A stretch of DNA of 64,000 bases from the NCBI GenBank assembly GCA_903906315.1, contig CAIVJW010000095.1:1-64000 (forward strand). Reading direction: 5' to 3'. The DNA is from an uncultured delta proteobacterium (lineage in GTDB: Bacteria; Myxococcota_A; Polyangia; Polyangiales; Polyangiaceae). The notes below the pieces were generated by a model that was not told the DNA's origin, made no database searches, and saw only the letters and a program-made list of their open reading frames with translations. A program made the translations under genes and the position numbers. Below are positions 25,873 to 34,244 of this stretch, in pieces; position 1 is the stretch's first letter, and each line of letters starts with the position of its first letter.

Positions 25873-28596
25873 ATGCGCCGCCTCGCCGTCACCCTCGCCC
25901 TCGCCCTGGGCTCCTCCACCGTCCTCGCGCCCGGGTCCTCCCGCGCCGCGGGGCGCGCCGTCGTCGACCCGAACGTCGGCCGGGCGCTCGCCACCGGCCT
26001 CGTCGGTCCGTGGCAGCGCACGAAGCCTCGCCCGGGGCGCGCGACCGTGCTGATCGAGCTCGACGACCCCGCGACCGCCGCGACGCTCGCGCGGCTGCGC
26101 GCGGCCGGCGCCGAGCTCACCTTCGTCGACGACCGCTGGCTCGCCTATGACCGGTTCGTGCCGGCGGCGCTGACGCCCGCGAGCCTGCACGCCGTCACCG
26201 CCCTGCCCTTCGTCGCGCGGATCGCGCTCGCCTCCGGGCGCGGCCCCCTGCCCCTCGATCAGTCGGCGACCCTCGTGCGCCTCGCGGACGCACGCGGTGC
26301 GCGCCCGGCGCTCGACCTGCTCACCGGCGCGGGCGTGACGATCGCCGACGTCGACTCGATCGCCGACCCGTTCCACCCGATGTTCTTCCGCGCGGACGCG
26401 GGCGCGTTCGACTGGATCGACGCCGACGGCGACGGCGTCTTCACGCCGGGCAAGGACGCCATCGACCTCGATCGCGACGGCGCGGCGACCGCGGGCGAGA
26501 CGGCCCGGGTGGTGCGCGCGGAGCCTTCGTGGGGCAACTCGGTCGTGCCCATCCGGCCGGAGGGCTTCGACCCGTCGATCGACTGGATCTTCCTCGACAC
26601 CAACGGCAACGACGCGCGCGACTACGGCGCCGACGCGGGCTTCGACGACGCGACGCCGGCCCTCGGCGAGCCGCTCTTCGTGCCCGACGACCTGAACCGC
26701 AACGGCGTCCTCGACGTGGGCGAGCGCGTCATGCGGCTCGGCACGAGCAAGTTCAAGAAGATCTACGTGCACCTCGAGTACGGCCAGAAGGTCGACGACA
26801 CCTACACGCGCGGCAAGAACCTCGCGCAGACGAAGATCGACTACTCGGGCGGCTCCTTCTACGGCTTCGCCGACTCGATGCACGGGACGGGCGTCGGCAG
26901 CATCCTCGTCGGTGACGTGCCGCTCGCGGGGCGGCGCTGGGTCGGCATCGCGCCGGACGCGGACCTCGTGCTGGCCTGGGACATCGAGTACACGCAGGAC
27001 GGGCTGCCCGTGAAGGGCGTCACCTGGGCGCTGCAGCAGCAGCCCGCCGTGATGCTCCACGAGATGGCGCCGTGGACGGGGTCGCCGCTCGACGGGTCCG
27101 ACGCGCTCTCGGCGCTCGTCGACAGCTCGACGGCGAAGGACGGCGTCCTGCACACCTGCCCGACGGGCGATCAGGCCTCGGCCCGCAAGCACGCGCACGC
27201 GGATCTGCCCCTCGGCCAGCAGGTTTCCATCCCGTTCGCGGTCCCGAAGGCCACGAAGTGGGGCGCGGGCCCGTTCTCGTACGTCCAGATCACGCTCAAC
27301 ATCCGCGGGGGCGCTGCTGGCGCGGTCTCGCTCAGCGTGCCCGGCGGCCCGGCGGTCGACGTGCTCGGCGCCCCGACGGGCACGCTGTCGACCGGCGCGC
27401 TCTGGTACGCGACCGCGCAGCTCACCCCGCGCGGCACCGAGTACGTCGACGTGATCCTCTACGACCCCGACGGCACGACGCCGATCCCGGTCGGCGGCTA
27501 CCAGGTGAACGTCGGCAACGGCAACGGCGCGCTCTCCATCGACGCCTACGTGAGCGACGACAAGTCGAGCTGGGGGCTCGGCGTCGCGTTCGACAAGGCC
27601 GTCGCGACCGACGCCGCGACGATCGGCATCCCGTCGACGGCCGACCACTGCCTCGCGATCAACGCGGAGCCCGGCCACGTCGCGACGCCAAAGGAGCCCT
27701 GGTACGCGATGCCGTACGACTCGGTGTACGACGTGCCCGCGGGCTTCAACGAGGCGCAGCGCCAGGTCCGCGCGTACTCGCCGCGCGGCCCCCGCATCGA
27801 CGGCGTGATGAAGCCGGACGTCACCGCGCCCGACAACCCGTGGGTCGCGACCGAGCACCTGCCCGGCGCGGGCATCGAGTACGGCGCGCTGCGCGTCTTC
27901 GGCGGCACCTCGGGCGCGTCGCCGCACGCGACCGGCGCCGGCGCGCTCCTCGCGCAGGCGGGCCTGCGCGGCGACGCGGCGCGCGACGCCATCCGCGCGG
28001 GCGCGATGCAGGACGCGCAGACGGGCGCGGTGCCGAACGGCGACTACGGCTGGGGGCACCTCGACATCGCGGCAGCGCTCGGCGCGAAGGGGACCGGGGC
28101 GACGCCGACGGTGACGCTCGCGGTGACGCCCGCGCACCCGAGGGTCGGCGAGCCGGCGACCATCACGCCGACCGCCGACGCGGGCGACGCGACCGCGGTC
28201 GAGGCCAAGTGGGACGACGGCTACGACGGGACGTGGGACACGCCGTACGCGGCCGTCGCGCCGCGCGAGGTGACCGCGAAGGCCGCGGGCCGCGCCGCGT
28301 ACAAGGTGCGCGTGCGCAACGCATCCGGCCACTTCGCGGAGGCCGTCGCGTGGGTGACGTTCGACGCGAACGGCGCGGGCGGCAGCGGCGCAGGCGGATC
28401 CGGCAGCGGCGGCGCGGGCGGCGCGGCCACGACGAAGCCGGACGGCGCGACGCCCTCGGCGACCCCGGCGGGCGAGGCCGACGACGGCTGCGGCTGCGAG
28501 GCGGTGGGCGGACCGCGCGGTCGCAGGGCGGCGTGGGCGTTCGCGGCGCTCGGCGCGATCGCGATCGCCGCGCGCCGGCGCAAGGGCGAGAGGTAG
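25873..28596 (+). CDS. Subtilisin-family (S8) surface protease with MYXO-CTERM tail
   Basis: A 907-residue exported protease. Signal peptide 1-26. The catalytic triad is visible: Asp159 or Asp161 in TIADVDSIAD, His337 in MHGTGVG and Ser680 in GGTSGASPHATG. Between Asp and His lies an insert of about 170 residues with dockerin-like Asp-rich loops (DADGDGVFTPGKDAIDLDRDG split, DTNGNDARD, DLNRNGVLDVGE), probably calcium sites. The His-Ser spacing of about 340 residues holds a beta-domain insertion. After an Ig-like region and a Gly/Ser linker, the C-terminus has Cys-Gly-Cys, a membrane helix and RRRKGER, a MYXO-CTERM surface-anchoring signal. The expected oxyanion Asn may be Asp (TGDQ), which is uncertain. 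Confidence 0.9.
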   Translation: MRRLAVTLALALGSSTVLAPGSSRAAGRAVVDPNVGRALATGLVGPWQRTKPRPGRATVLIELDDPATAATLARLRAAGAELTFVDDRWLAYDRFVPAALTPASLHAVTALPFVARIALASGRGPLPLDQSATLVRLADARGARPALDLLTGAGVTIADVDSIADPFHPMFFRADAGAFDWIDADGDGVFTPGKDAIDLDRDGAATAGETARVVRAEPSWGNSVVPIRPEGFDPSIDWIFLDTNGNDARDYGADAGFDDATPALGEPLFVPDDLNRNGVLDVGERVMRLGTSKFKKIYVHLEYGQKVDDTYTRGKNLAQTKIDYSGGSFYGFADSMHGTGVGSILVGDVPLAGRRWVGIAPDADLVLAWDIEYTQDGLPVKGVTWALQQQPAVMLHEMAPWTGSPLDGSDALSALVDSSTAKDGVLHTCPTGDQASARKHAHADLPLGQQVSIPFAVPKATKWGAGPFSYVQITLNIRGGAAGAVSLSVPGGPAVDVLGAPTGTLSTGALWYATAQLTPRGTEYVDVILYDPDGTTPIPVGGYQVNVGNGNGALSIDAYVSDDKSSWGLGVAFDKAVATDAATIGIPSTADHCLAINAEPGHVATPKEPWYAMPYDSVYDVPAGFNEAQRQVRAYSPRGPRIDGVMKPDVTAPDNPWVATEHLPGAGIEYGALRVFGGTSGASPHATGAGALLAQAGLRGDAARDAIRAGAMQDAQTGAVPNGDYGWGHLDIAAALGAKGTGATPTVTLAVTPAHPRVGEPATITPTADAGDATAVEAKWDDGYDGTWDTPYAAVAPREVTAKAAGRAAYKVRVRNASGHFAEAVAWVTFDANGAGGSGAGGSGSGGAGGAATTKPDGATPSATPAGEADDGCGCEAVGGPRGRRAAWAFAALGAIAIAARRRKGER

Positions 28597-28649
28597 GGCG
28601 GGCCCCGGGGGGGGCAGGCCGACGGACAGGCGCCGCCGGCCGTCACCCG

Positions 28650-30239
28650 CTAGAAGCAGTCCTGATTCACGATCGCCACGTCGTCGACGTTCCAGCTCGA
28701 CTCGGTGTACACGCCGAAATGGTCCTCGATCGAGAAGCCCCAGCGGATCTTCATCGTCGCGCTCTTGCACCCGCTCACGTCGTAGCTGACGGGCGTCCAC
28801 GCGTCGTCGTTGTCGCCGCTGCTCGACCAGAGGTTGTTCCAGGTGACGCCGTCGGCGGAGCACTCGACGACGTTGTCCATCCAGAGCGAGCTGTCGGTGT
28901 TCAGCCAGCGCCAGAACTGGACGTAGACCTTCGCGGGCGCGGCCGACACGTCGATGGCCGGGCTCGTCAGGTAGTAGAAGCCGTGGTCCACGGACGTGTC
29001 GGGATAGCCGCCGATCACGACGCCCGCGAGGCCGTTGTCGCCGGCCTGCGTGTGGTCGAAGGCCGGGTCCTCGTACGAGCTGCCCTCGCCCAGCCCGGGC
29101 GACGCCTTGGCCGCGCCGATCGCCCACTCCTGGCCGAGGCTCCAGCCCTTCGCGTTGCTCGCGAACGTCTCGGTGAAGTACGAGGTGAGGCCCCCTTGCG
29201 GAGTGCCCGCGCAGACGCCCTTCGTGCAGACGTCGCCGCTCGTGCACGCGTTCTTGTCGCTGCACGCCGTGCCGTCGTTCGCGGCGACCGGCATGCACGC
29301 GCCGCTGCCGTCGCACTGCCCGAAGGCGCACGCCGAGTCCGCCGAAGGGCAGGCCGTGCCCTTCTTCAGCGGCACGGGGTTGCAGTCGCCGTTCGCGTCG
29401 CAGAGCCCCGCGTGGCACTCGTCCGCGGCCTGGTCGCACGCGCCGCCCGCGGGGACGACCTTCGTCACGCAGTCCCCGGTCGCCGGCTCGCACACGCCGG
29501 CGTCGCAGCCGCTGCCGAGCCACGAGCAGTCCTTCGGGGTGCCCCCCGCGCACGCGCCGCCCGAGCACGCCTTGTTCTCGGTGCAGAAGTCGGCGGCGTC
29601 GGCGCACGCCGCGCCGTCATTGCCGGGCTCGGCCGAGCACTTGCCGGTCTTCGGGTCGCAGGTGCCGACGTGACACTCGTCGACGCCGGGCGCGAAGAAG
29701 CAGTCCTTCGGCGTGCCGACGCACTGACCGTTGTTGCACTGCGCGTTGACGGTGCAGAGGTCGCTGTTGTTGTCGCACGGCGTGCCGTCCGACTGCGGCT
29801 CCTTCACGCACGACTTCGTCGCCTCCTTGCACGCGATCGCGGTGCAGGCGTCGCCCTCGATGCCGCAGGCGTTCGTGACGCCGCCCTGGCACTTGCCGGC
29901 CTTGCACGCCTCGCCCACCGTGCAGAACTGGCCGTCGTCACAGGGCGTCGGGTCCGGGTCGGGGATGATCGTGCACTGCTTGGTGGCCGGATCGCACACC
30001 GAGACGAGGCACGGCGGCACCTGCACCTTGGAGCAATCCTGGCCGCACTCGTTCGGCGCGCCGCCCGCGCCGCCCGCGCTGCTCGTGGTGGCCCCGCCGG
30101 CGCCGCCCTCGCCGCCCGTGGTGGTCGTGCCGCTGCCGCCGGCGTTGCCGCTCTCGTCGAGCGGAGCGGTCGCGGCGCTCGTGCAGCCGACCGACAGGAG
30201 CCAGACCGCGGTCCCCGCGAGCGCAAACTTGGTTCTCAT
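28650..30239 (-). CDS. Cys-rich repeat lipoprotein with C-terminal jelly-roll-like domain
   Basis: A 529-residue lipoprotein. The signal peptide ends in a lipobox LSVGC (Cys19). A Gly/Thr-rich linker precedes roughly 280 residues of tandem Cys-rich modules of the form Asp-Gly-x-x-Cys-x-x-x-x-x-x-Cys-x-x-Gly-x-Cys, recalling myxobacterial Dickkopf-like or growth-factor-like repeats. The last 165 residues lack Cys until the end and read like a beta-sandwich or MAM-like adhesion domain (FTETFASNAKGWSLG, VQFWRWLNTDSSLWMDNV). It should sit on the outer membrane and bind something extracellular. It faces a von Willebrand A gene across a 337-base divergent region. Confidence 0.82.
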   Translation of the reverse strand: MRTKFALAGTAVWLLSVGCTSAATAPLDESGNAGGSGTTTTGGEGGAGGATTSSAGGAGGAPNECGQDCSKVQVPPCLVSVCDPATKQCTIIPDPDPTPCDDGQFCTVGEACKAGKCQGGVTNACGIEGDACTAIACKEATKSCVKEPQSDGTPCDNNSDLCTVNAQCNNGQCVGTPKDCFFAPGVDECHVGTCDPKTGKCSAEPGNDGAACADAADFCTENKACSGGACAGGTPKDCSWLGSGCDAGVCEPATGDCVTKVVPAGGACDQAADECHAGLCDANGDCNPVPLKKGTACPSADSACAFGQCDGSGACMPVAANDGTACSDKNACTSGDVCTKGVCAGTPQGGLTSYFTETFASNAKGWSLGQEWAIGAAKASPGLGEGSSYEDPAFDHTQAGDNGLAGVVIGGYPDTSVDHGFYYLTSPAIDVSAAPAKVYVQFWRWLNTDSSLWMDNVVECSADGVTWNNLWSSSGDNDDAWTPVSYDVSGCKSATMKIRWGFSIEDHFGVYTESSWNVDDVAIVNQDCF

Positions 30240-30576
30240 GCGTCAAAACCCCAAGGAAACCGCCCGCGCCGGGCAGGACGGAGAAGCGCCGGCACCGGCC
30301 GGCACGGTGAGCCCTCGGGCCCCTCGTGGGAGGCACCCCCGGGCTCCGGTGTGCTCGAGTACGCCCCGCGCGCCGCGCGCGGGCACACCCGAAGATAGCG
30401 CAGGAACCGGCCCACCGTCGCGTGCGCTGTGCAGGTTCGGGGTGGAATCCGGCACGGCCCGCAAGTAGCCTGATTGCCTTGCACCTCGGGCCGGGCCCAC
30501 GCCCGCGAGGTCGCCCGCGCGCCCGACGCGCGCGGGGCGAGGCCGGCCCCACACTTCTTCCTCTGAGGAGTCCTCC
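30240..30576. promoter_or_regulatory. Divergent promoter region between two surface-protein genes
   Basis: 337 bases with no gene. Plus-strand TAGCCT at 30466-30471 predicts a start near 30478 and a leader of about 100 bases ending in GAGGAG before the ATG at 30577. On the minus strand TATCTT (complement of 30392-30397) would serve the Cys-rich lipoprotein with a leader of about 145 bases. No -35 boxes or RNA structures stand out. Confidence 0.4.
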
Positions 30577-31749
30577 ATGACGTTCCGCTCGGTGTGCTCG
30601 ATGCTGTTCGCCCCCCTTGTGCTCGCCGGCGCGTGGACGGCGGCGAGCGGCGGTTGCCAGGCCAACGCCGAGAACAACGGCTTCGGCGGCAGCCCCTCGG
30701 CGAGCACGACGACCACCGGCGGCCAGGGCGGCCAGACCGGCGGATCGGGCGGCCACTCGCAAGGCGGCAGCAACGGCGCGGGCGGCGAGATCGCGTTCGA
30801 CGCCGGCGTGTCGGAGGCCGGGCTCACCGACGCGACCGCGTGCGTGTCGGCGAGCGCCGCCGCGGAGCTCATCCCGCTCGACATGCTCATCCTGCTCGAC
30901 CGCTCGGGCAGCATGGACGACTCGGTCAAGTGGCCCGGCGCGACGACCGCGCTCAAGGCGTTCGTGAACGACCCCGCGTCGACGGGGGTCAACGTCGGCA
31001 TCACCTACTTCCCCGTCGAGACGCAGGGCGACGACTGCATCGAGCAGCTCTACGAGAAGCCCGCCATCGACGTCGGGCCCTTGCCCGCCAACTCGAAGGC
31101 GCTCGTCGCGTCGATCGACAAGGAGCTGCCCGACGGAAGCGACACGCCGACGTGGGGCGCGCTGAACGGCGCGCTGCGCTTCGCGACCGCGCGCCAAGAC
31201 GCGAACCCGAACCACAAGGTCATCCTCGTGTTCGCGACCGACGGTGATCCGACCGCGTGCACGAGCGACCAGCAGGAGCCGGACATCATCGCGCAGCTGC
31301 CGCAGAGCGCCCTCAACTACAACGGCGTCCAGACCTACGTCATCGCGATGGCCGGCGCGACGATCGACAACCTGAACCAGTGGGCCGCGGCCGGCGGCAC
31401 CGGGCAGGCGTACGACGTCTCGCAGAACATCCAGGCGTTCAGCCAGAAGATGGCCGACATCCGCAAGGCCGCGCTGGCGTGCGAGTTTGCCATCCCGCCG
31501 CCCCCCGAGGGCGAGAAGCTCGACTCGGAGCGCGTGAACGTGAACTACGTGCCCGGCGACGGCAGCGCGCCCGAGACGATCCCGCGCGCGGCGAACGCGG
31601 CCGACTGCGGCAACCTGCCCGGCTGGTACTACGACAACGCGGCCAAGCCGACGAAGATCCTGCTGTGCCCCGGGACGTGCGAGATGCTGCAGCAGGACGG
31701 CAAGGCCAAGCTCGACGTCCTGTTCGGCTGCGAGACGCAGATCAACTGA
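30577..31749 (+). CDS. Secreted von Willebrand factor A domain protein
   Basis: A 390-residue exported protein. An N-terminal signal segment ends near SGGC27, a weak lipobox, followed by a Thr/Gly linker (TTTTGGQGGQTGGSGGHSQ) typical of Polyangia lipoproteins. The VWA domain (about 100-300) has a complete MIDAS: DRSGSMD near 108, Thr of DTPTWGAL and Asp in FATDGDPTAC. A Cys-containing tail follows. VWA domains mediate metal-dependent protein adhesion. ATG with GAGGAG 5 bases upstream. It ends 21 bases from the convergent TPR lipoprotein gene. Confidence 0.88.
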   Translation: MTFRSVCSMLFAPLVLAGAWTAASGGCQANAENNGFGGSPSASTTTTGGQGGQTGGSGGHSQGGSNGAGGEIAFDAGVSEAGLTDATACVSASAAAELIPLDMLILLDRSGSMDDSVKWPGATTALKAFVNDPASTGVNVGITYFPVETQGDDCIEQLYEKPAIDVGPLPANSKALVASIDKELPDGSDTPTWGALNGALRFATARQDANPNHKVILVFATDGDPTACTSDQQEPDIIAQLPQSALNYNGVQTYVIAMAGATIDNLNQWAAAGGTGQAYDVSQNIQAFSQKMADIRKAALACEFAIPPPPEGEKLDSERVNVNYVPGDGSAPETIPRAANAADCGNLPGWYYDNAAKPTKILLCPGTCEMLQQDGKAKLDVLFGCETQIN

Positions 31750-31770
31750 CGGGCTCGGCCCGGGGGGCCC

Positions 31771-32952
31771 TCAGGGCTTCTTCGAAGCGAGGCCGTCGAG
31801 CGCGGACTGGATCTCGGCCTCGCTGAAGGGCAGCCGCGCGAGCGCGGCCCGCTCGTCGGCGAGCGCGCGCTCGAGGTCACGCTTGGCCTCCTCGGCCCGC
31901 GCGATCCACGGCGACGACTCGCCCGTGCGCTGCCCGAGACGCACCGTCCCATCCATCATCTTCAGGCCCTTCTCCAGCAGCACGCGGTAGCGCAGCCGCA
32001 TGGCCCCCTCGAAGAGCTGCTTCTTCTTCAGCGAGTCGGCCTTCCCCGGCGGGAGGATCTGCATCACGTCGTGGTGCAGCTGCTGGTAGAGCTGACCCAC
32101 GCGGTAGCCCGCCATCGCCGACCAGTGCGCGTCCAGGCTGCGCATCGCATCCGAATAGGCCGCCTGAGCATCGAGCAAGCCCACGCAACGCTGCTCGAGG
32201 ACGTCGGCCAAGCTCGGCGGCACGGGCGAGAAGGTGACCTGCTCGCTCTTCTTCTTGCGCACCTCGCCGAGCGCGAAGGCCACGACCGCGAGCTCGGTCG
32301 GAGGCTTGCCCGCCTCCCCGAGCCGGTTCTTCTCGATGAGATCGCGCGCGTCCATGACCGCACGCGCGGCGTCCTCCAGGCTGCCGAGCTCGACGAGCCC
32401 GAGCGCCCGCTGCCCGTGCGCCTCGACGGCCTCGAGCACCGTGAGATCCCCGCGGGCGACGAGCTCGCCCGACGTCGCGGCGAGCTCGCGCCACCGCTCG
32501 AGGTCGGCCTGGATGCGCGCCGATCGCAGGAGCGCCTGCTTCGCGGTCTCGTGGGCGGGAAACCGCCGCGCGACCTCGCGGTACCGGTCGATCGCGGTGT
32601 CACGCTCGCCGAGGTCCTCGTGCGCGATGCCGGCGTCGAGCAGGCTCGGCGGGGCGAGCAGCGCGCTGTCGGGCGCGAGCCGGACGAGCCGATCGAACGC
32701 GTCCGCGGCCTCGCGGCGGCGACCCGCGATGAGCAGGGCGCGCGCCTTCTCGAACTCCACGGCGAGCTCCGCCTCGGAATACGGCGAGACGACCAGGCCA
32801 GGGACCTCGACCGTCCGGCCCGCGGGGCGATCGGTCCCTGCGGCCGCGGCCTTCGGCGCCGCCGCCGTCGGAGCGGCGCACCCGATCGCGAGGGTCAGGG
32901 CGAGGAGGCCGGACATCGACACGGCGCGCGACGCGGAGAGTTTCTTGATCAT
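31771..32952 (-). CDS. TPR-repeat lipoprotein
   Basis: A 393-residue protein with a lipoprotein signal (LTLAIGC, Cys25), an Ala/Pro linker and then helical repeats. TPR-like units appear at about 65-190 ('FEKARALLIAGRRREAADAFDRLV', 'AIDRYREVARRFPAHETAKQAL'), reminiscent of the YbgF/BamD type. The C-terminal half is long charged helix. It is probably periplasmic, tethered to a membrane, as a scaffold. The ATG at 32952 was chosen because the upstream extension is non-protein-like and a TATCTT hexamer lies 10 bases before it. Confidence 0.82.
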   Translation of the reverse strand: MIKKLSASRAVSMSGLLALTLAIGCAAPTAAAPKAAAAGTDRPAGRTVEVPGLVVSPYSEAELAVEFEKARALLIAGRRREAADAFDRLVRLAPDSALLAPPSLLDAGIAHEDLGERDTAIDRYREVARRFPAHETAKQALLRSARIQADLERWRELAATSGELVARGDLTVLEAVEAHGQRALGLVELGSLEDAARAVMDARDLIEKNRLGEAGKPPTELAVVAFALGEVRKKKSEQVTFSPVPPSLADVLEQRCVGLLDAQAAYSDAMRSLDAHWSAMAGYRVGQLYQQLHHDVMQILPPGKADSLKKKQLFEGAMRLRYRVLLEKGLKMMDGTVRLGQRTGESSPWIARAEEAKRDLERALADERAALARLPFSEAEIQSALDGLASKKP

Positions 32953-32962
32953 GCTGCGGGAG

Positions 32963-32968
32963 AAGATA
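32963..32968 (-). promoter_or_regulatory. Candidate -10 element of the TPR lipoprotein gene
   Basis: TATCTT on the minus strand, 10 bases before the ATG, implies a leader of only a few bases. Confidence 0.35.
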
Positions 32969-33095
32969 CCGAAGACCGGCTCGTTGTTCCCACGGACGTT
33001 CGTGATCGGCAGACGCGCGCGGCAGGTGCGGTCCGCCGCGAAACGCCGCGGCCGATCGGAAGCGCAAATCGTGCTTACAAGGCCCCGCTTTCGGC

Positions 33096-33101
33096 TAGGC
33101 T
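33096..33101 (+). promoter_or_regulatory. Candidate promoter of the YdcH-like gene
   Basis: TAGGCT as -10 with TTACAA at 33075-33080 as a possible -35 (15-base spacer). Transcription would start near 33108, leaving a leader of about 130 bases before the ATG at 33236. Confidence 0.4.
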
Positions 33102-33235
33102 GATCCGTTGGTGAAGGCGTCCACCGCGACGCCGCGGACGTTCGACGACGGATGGTCCCCGCGCGGCCCGACCGGCCCCGCGGTAGAGCCGCATCGACGG
33201 CTCGCCCGCTCCGACGGGCCCAGGAGGTCAAGCGC

Positions 33236-33472
33236 ATGAAGCAGGCCGTCTCCGCACGCAGCGCGAGCTCCCAGCGCGGAACGTCGACGGGGCCCCGGAC
33301 CGATCCGCTCGCGGACGCCGAAGCGCGGCACCGCTCGCTCGACTCGCGCCTCCGGGAGCTCGGGCGCCGCGCCTACCTGACGCCCACCGAGCAGCGCGAG
33401 GTCGCCGAGCTGAAGAAGCACAAGCTGCAGGCCAAGGACGCCATCGCCGAGCTGCGCAAGGCCTCCGGCTGA
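33236..33472 (+). CDS. DUF465/YdcH-family small protein
   Basis: A 78-residue, basic, helical protein. The C-terminal half matches the YdcH/DUF465 pattern: RHRSLDSRLRELGRRAYLTP followed by EQREVAELKKHKLQAKDAIAEL. The family is widespread in proteobacteria, forms helical hairpins and has no established reaction. A strong AGGAGG lies 7 bases before the ATG at 33236, which decides this start over an upstream ATG at 33152. It has its own long leader and a hairpin in the downstream convergent gap. Confidence 0.88.
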   Translation: MKQAVSARSASSQRGTSTGPRTDPLADAEARHRSLDSRLRELGRRAYLTPTEQREVAELKKHKLQAKDAIAELRKASG

Positions 33473-33607
33473 CGGGTCGCGCCGGGGGGAGCCAGCGCCA
33501 ATCGCCCACGTCCACGCCGATCACCGGGCGGAAGCCTCCGGCGTCGACGAGTCCCGACGTGGGAGGCGCTCACGCCGAGGCCGACGGCCGAGCGCTGCGA
33601 TTCGGCG

Positions 33608-33628
33608 GCCGGATCGGCCCGATCCGGC
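33608..33628. terminator. Perfect inverted repeat in a convergent gap
   Basis: GCCGGATCGG (33608-33617) and CCGATCCGGC (33619-33628) are exact reverse complements around one base. As RNA this gives an 8-bp stem with a 5-base loop. It lies between the convergent YdcH-like gene and a lipoprotein gene, so a bidirectional terminator is likely. Confidence 0.5.
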
Positions 33629-33669
33629 AAGCGCACCGAGGGGGCGCCCGCTGGCGCCGACGGCCCGGA

Positions 33670-34161
33670 CTACTTCGCGGGCGGGGCAGGCGGCGCCCCG
33701 GCGGAGGCGGCGGCCGAGGCGGCGGGCCCGGGGTCGCCCGCGCCGCCGTAGACGTCCTTGTTCAGGTCGTCGAGCGCCTCGGTGAGCCGCTGCTTCTGCT
33801 CCGGCGAGATGCCGCCCGGCGTCTTCTGGTCGATGGCGGAGGCGAGCGCGAGCCAGTGCCGCGAGTTGTCGCGGAACGCCCTGCGCGGATCGGCCACGTT
33901 CGTCCCCTGCTGCGCGACGCTCGCGAGCCGGTAGTCCGTCATCCCGCGCAGGTACGCATACTTCGCGTTGTCGGCGGCGGAGAGCGAGTCGAGGTCGTCC
34001 TCGAGGACGCGGCAGAGCGCGAGCGCCTTCTCGAACTGGTTCGAGTCGTAGTGCCGCTGTGCGCGCTCGAGGTCCTGCGTGTACGTGGCGCACCCCGGCG
34101 CGGTCACGGAGACCGAGATCGAGGCGGCCGCAACCAGGGCGAAGAAGACCGAGCGACGCAT
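33670..34161 (-). CDS. Small helical lipoprotein
   Basis: A 163-residue protein: signal peptide and lipobox TAPGC (Cys24), a helical body with a TPR-like unit ('LERAQRHYDSNQFEKALALCRVLEDD') and a short Ala/Pro tail. It is probably anchored to the outer membrane and is not assigned to a known family. The start ATG at 34161 is supported by a TACCCT hexamer ending 8 bases upstream, predicting a nearly leaderless message; the longer frame upstream crosses the intergenic gap and lacks a signal peptide. Confidence 0.75.
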   Translation of the reverse strand: MRRSVFFALVAAASISVSVTAPGCATYTQDLERAQRHYDSNQFEKALALCRVLEDDLDSLSAADNAKYAYLRGMTDYRLASVAQQGTNVADPRRAFRDNSRHWLALASAIDQKTPGGISPEQKQRLTEALDDLNKDVYGGAGDPGPAASAAASAGAPPAPPAK

Positions 34162-34169
34162 GCGCTCGC

Positions 34170-34175
34170 AGGGTA
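34170..34175 (-). promoter_or_regulatory. Candidate -10 element for a near-leaderless lipoprotein mRNA
   Basis: TACCCT on the minus strand followed by 8 bases and the ATG at 34161. Confidence 0.4.
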
Positions 34176-34244
34176 TCGCCCCGAGGTTCGCGCGTGCAAG
34201 CGTCGCGACGCCGACCGCAGGGCCGAGGCGCGCCGGCGTCGCGC

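Noticed and set aside
25780-29607. A 1275-codon open frame on the minus strand
   Set aside because: Antisense to the S8 protease with its complete triad, and out of frame with the Cys-rich lipoprotein. Composition is Arg/Val/Gly-biased without motifs.
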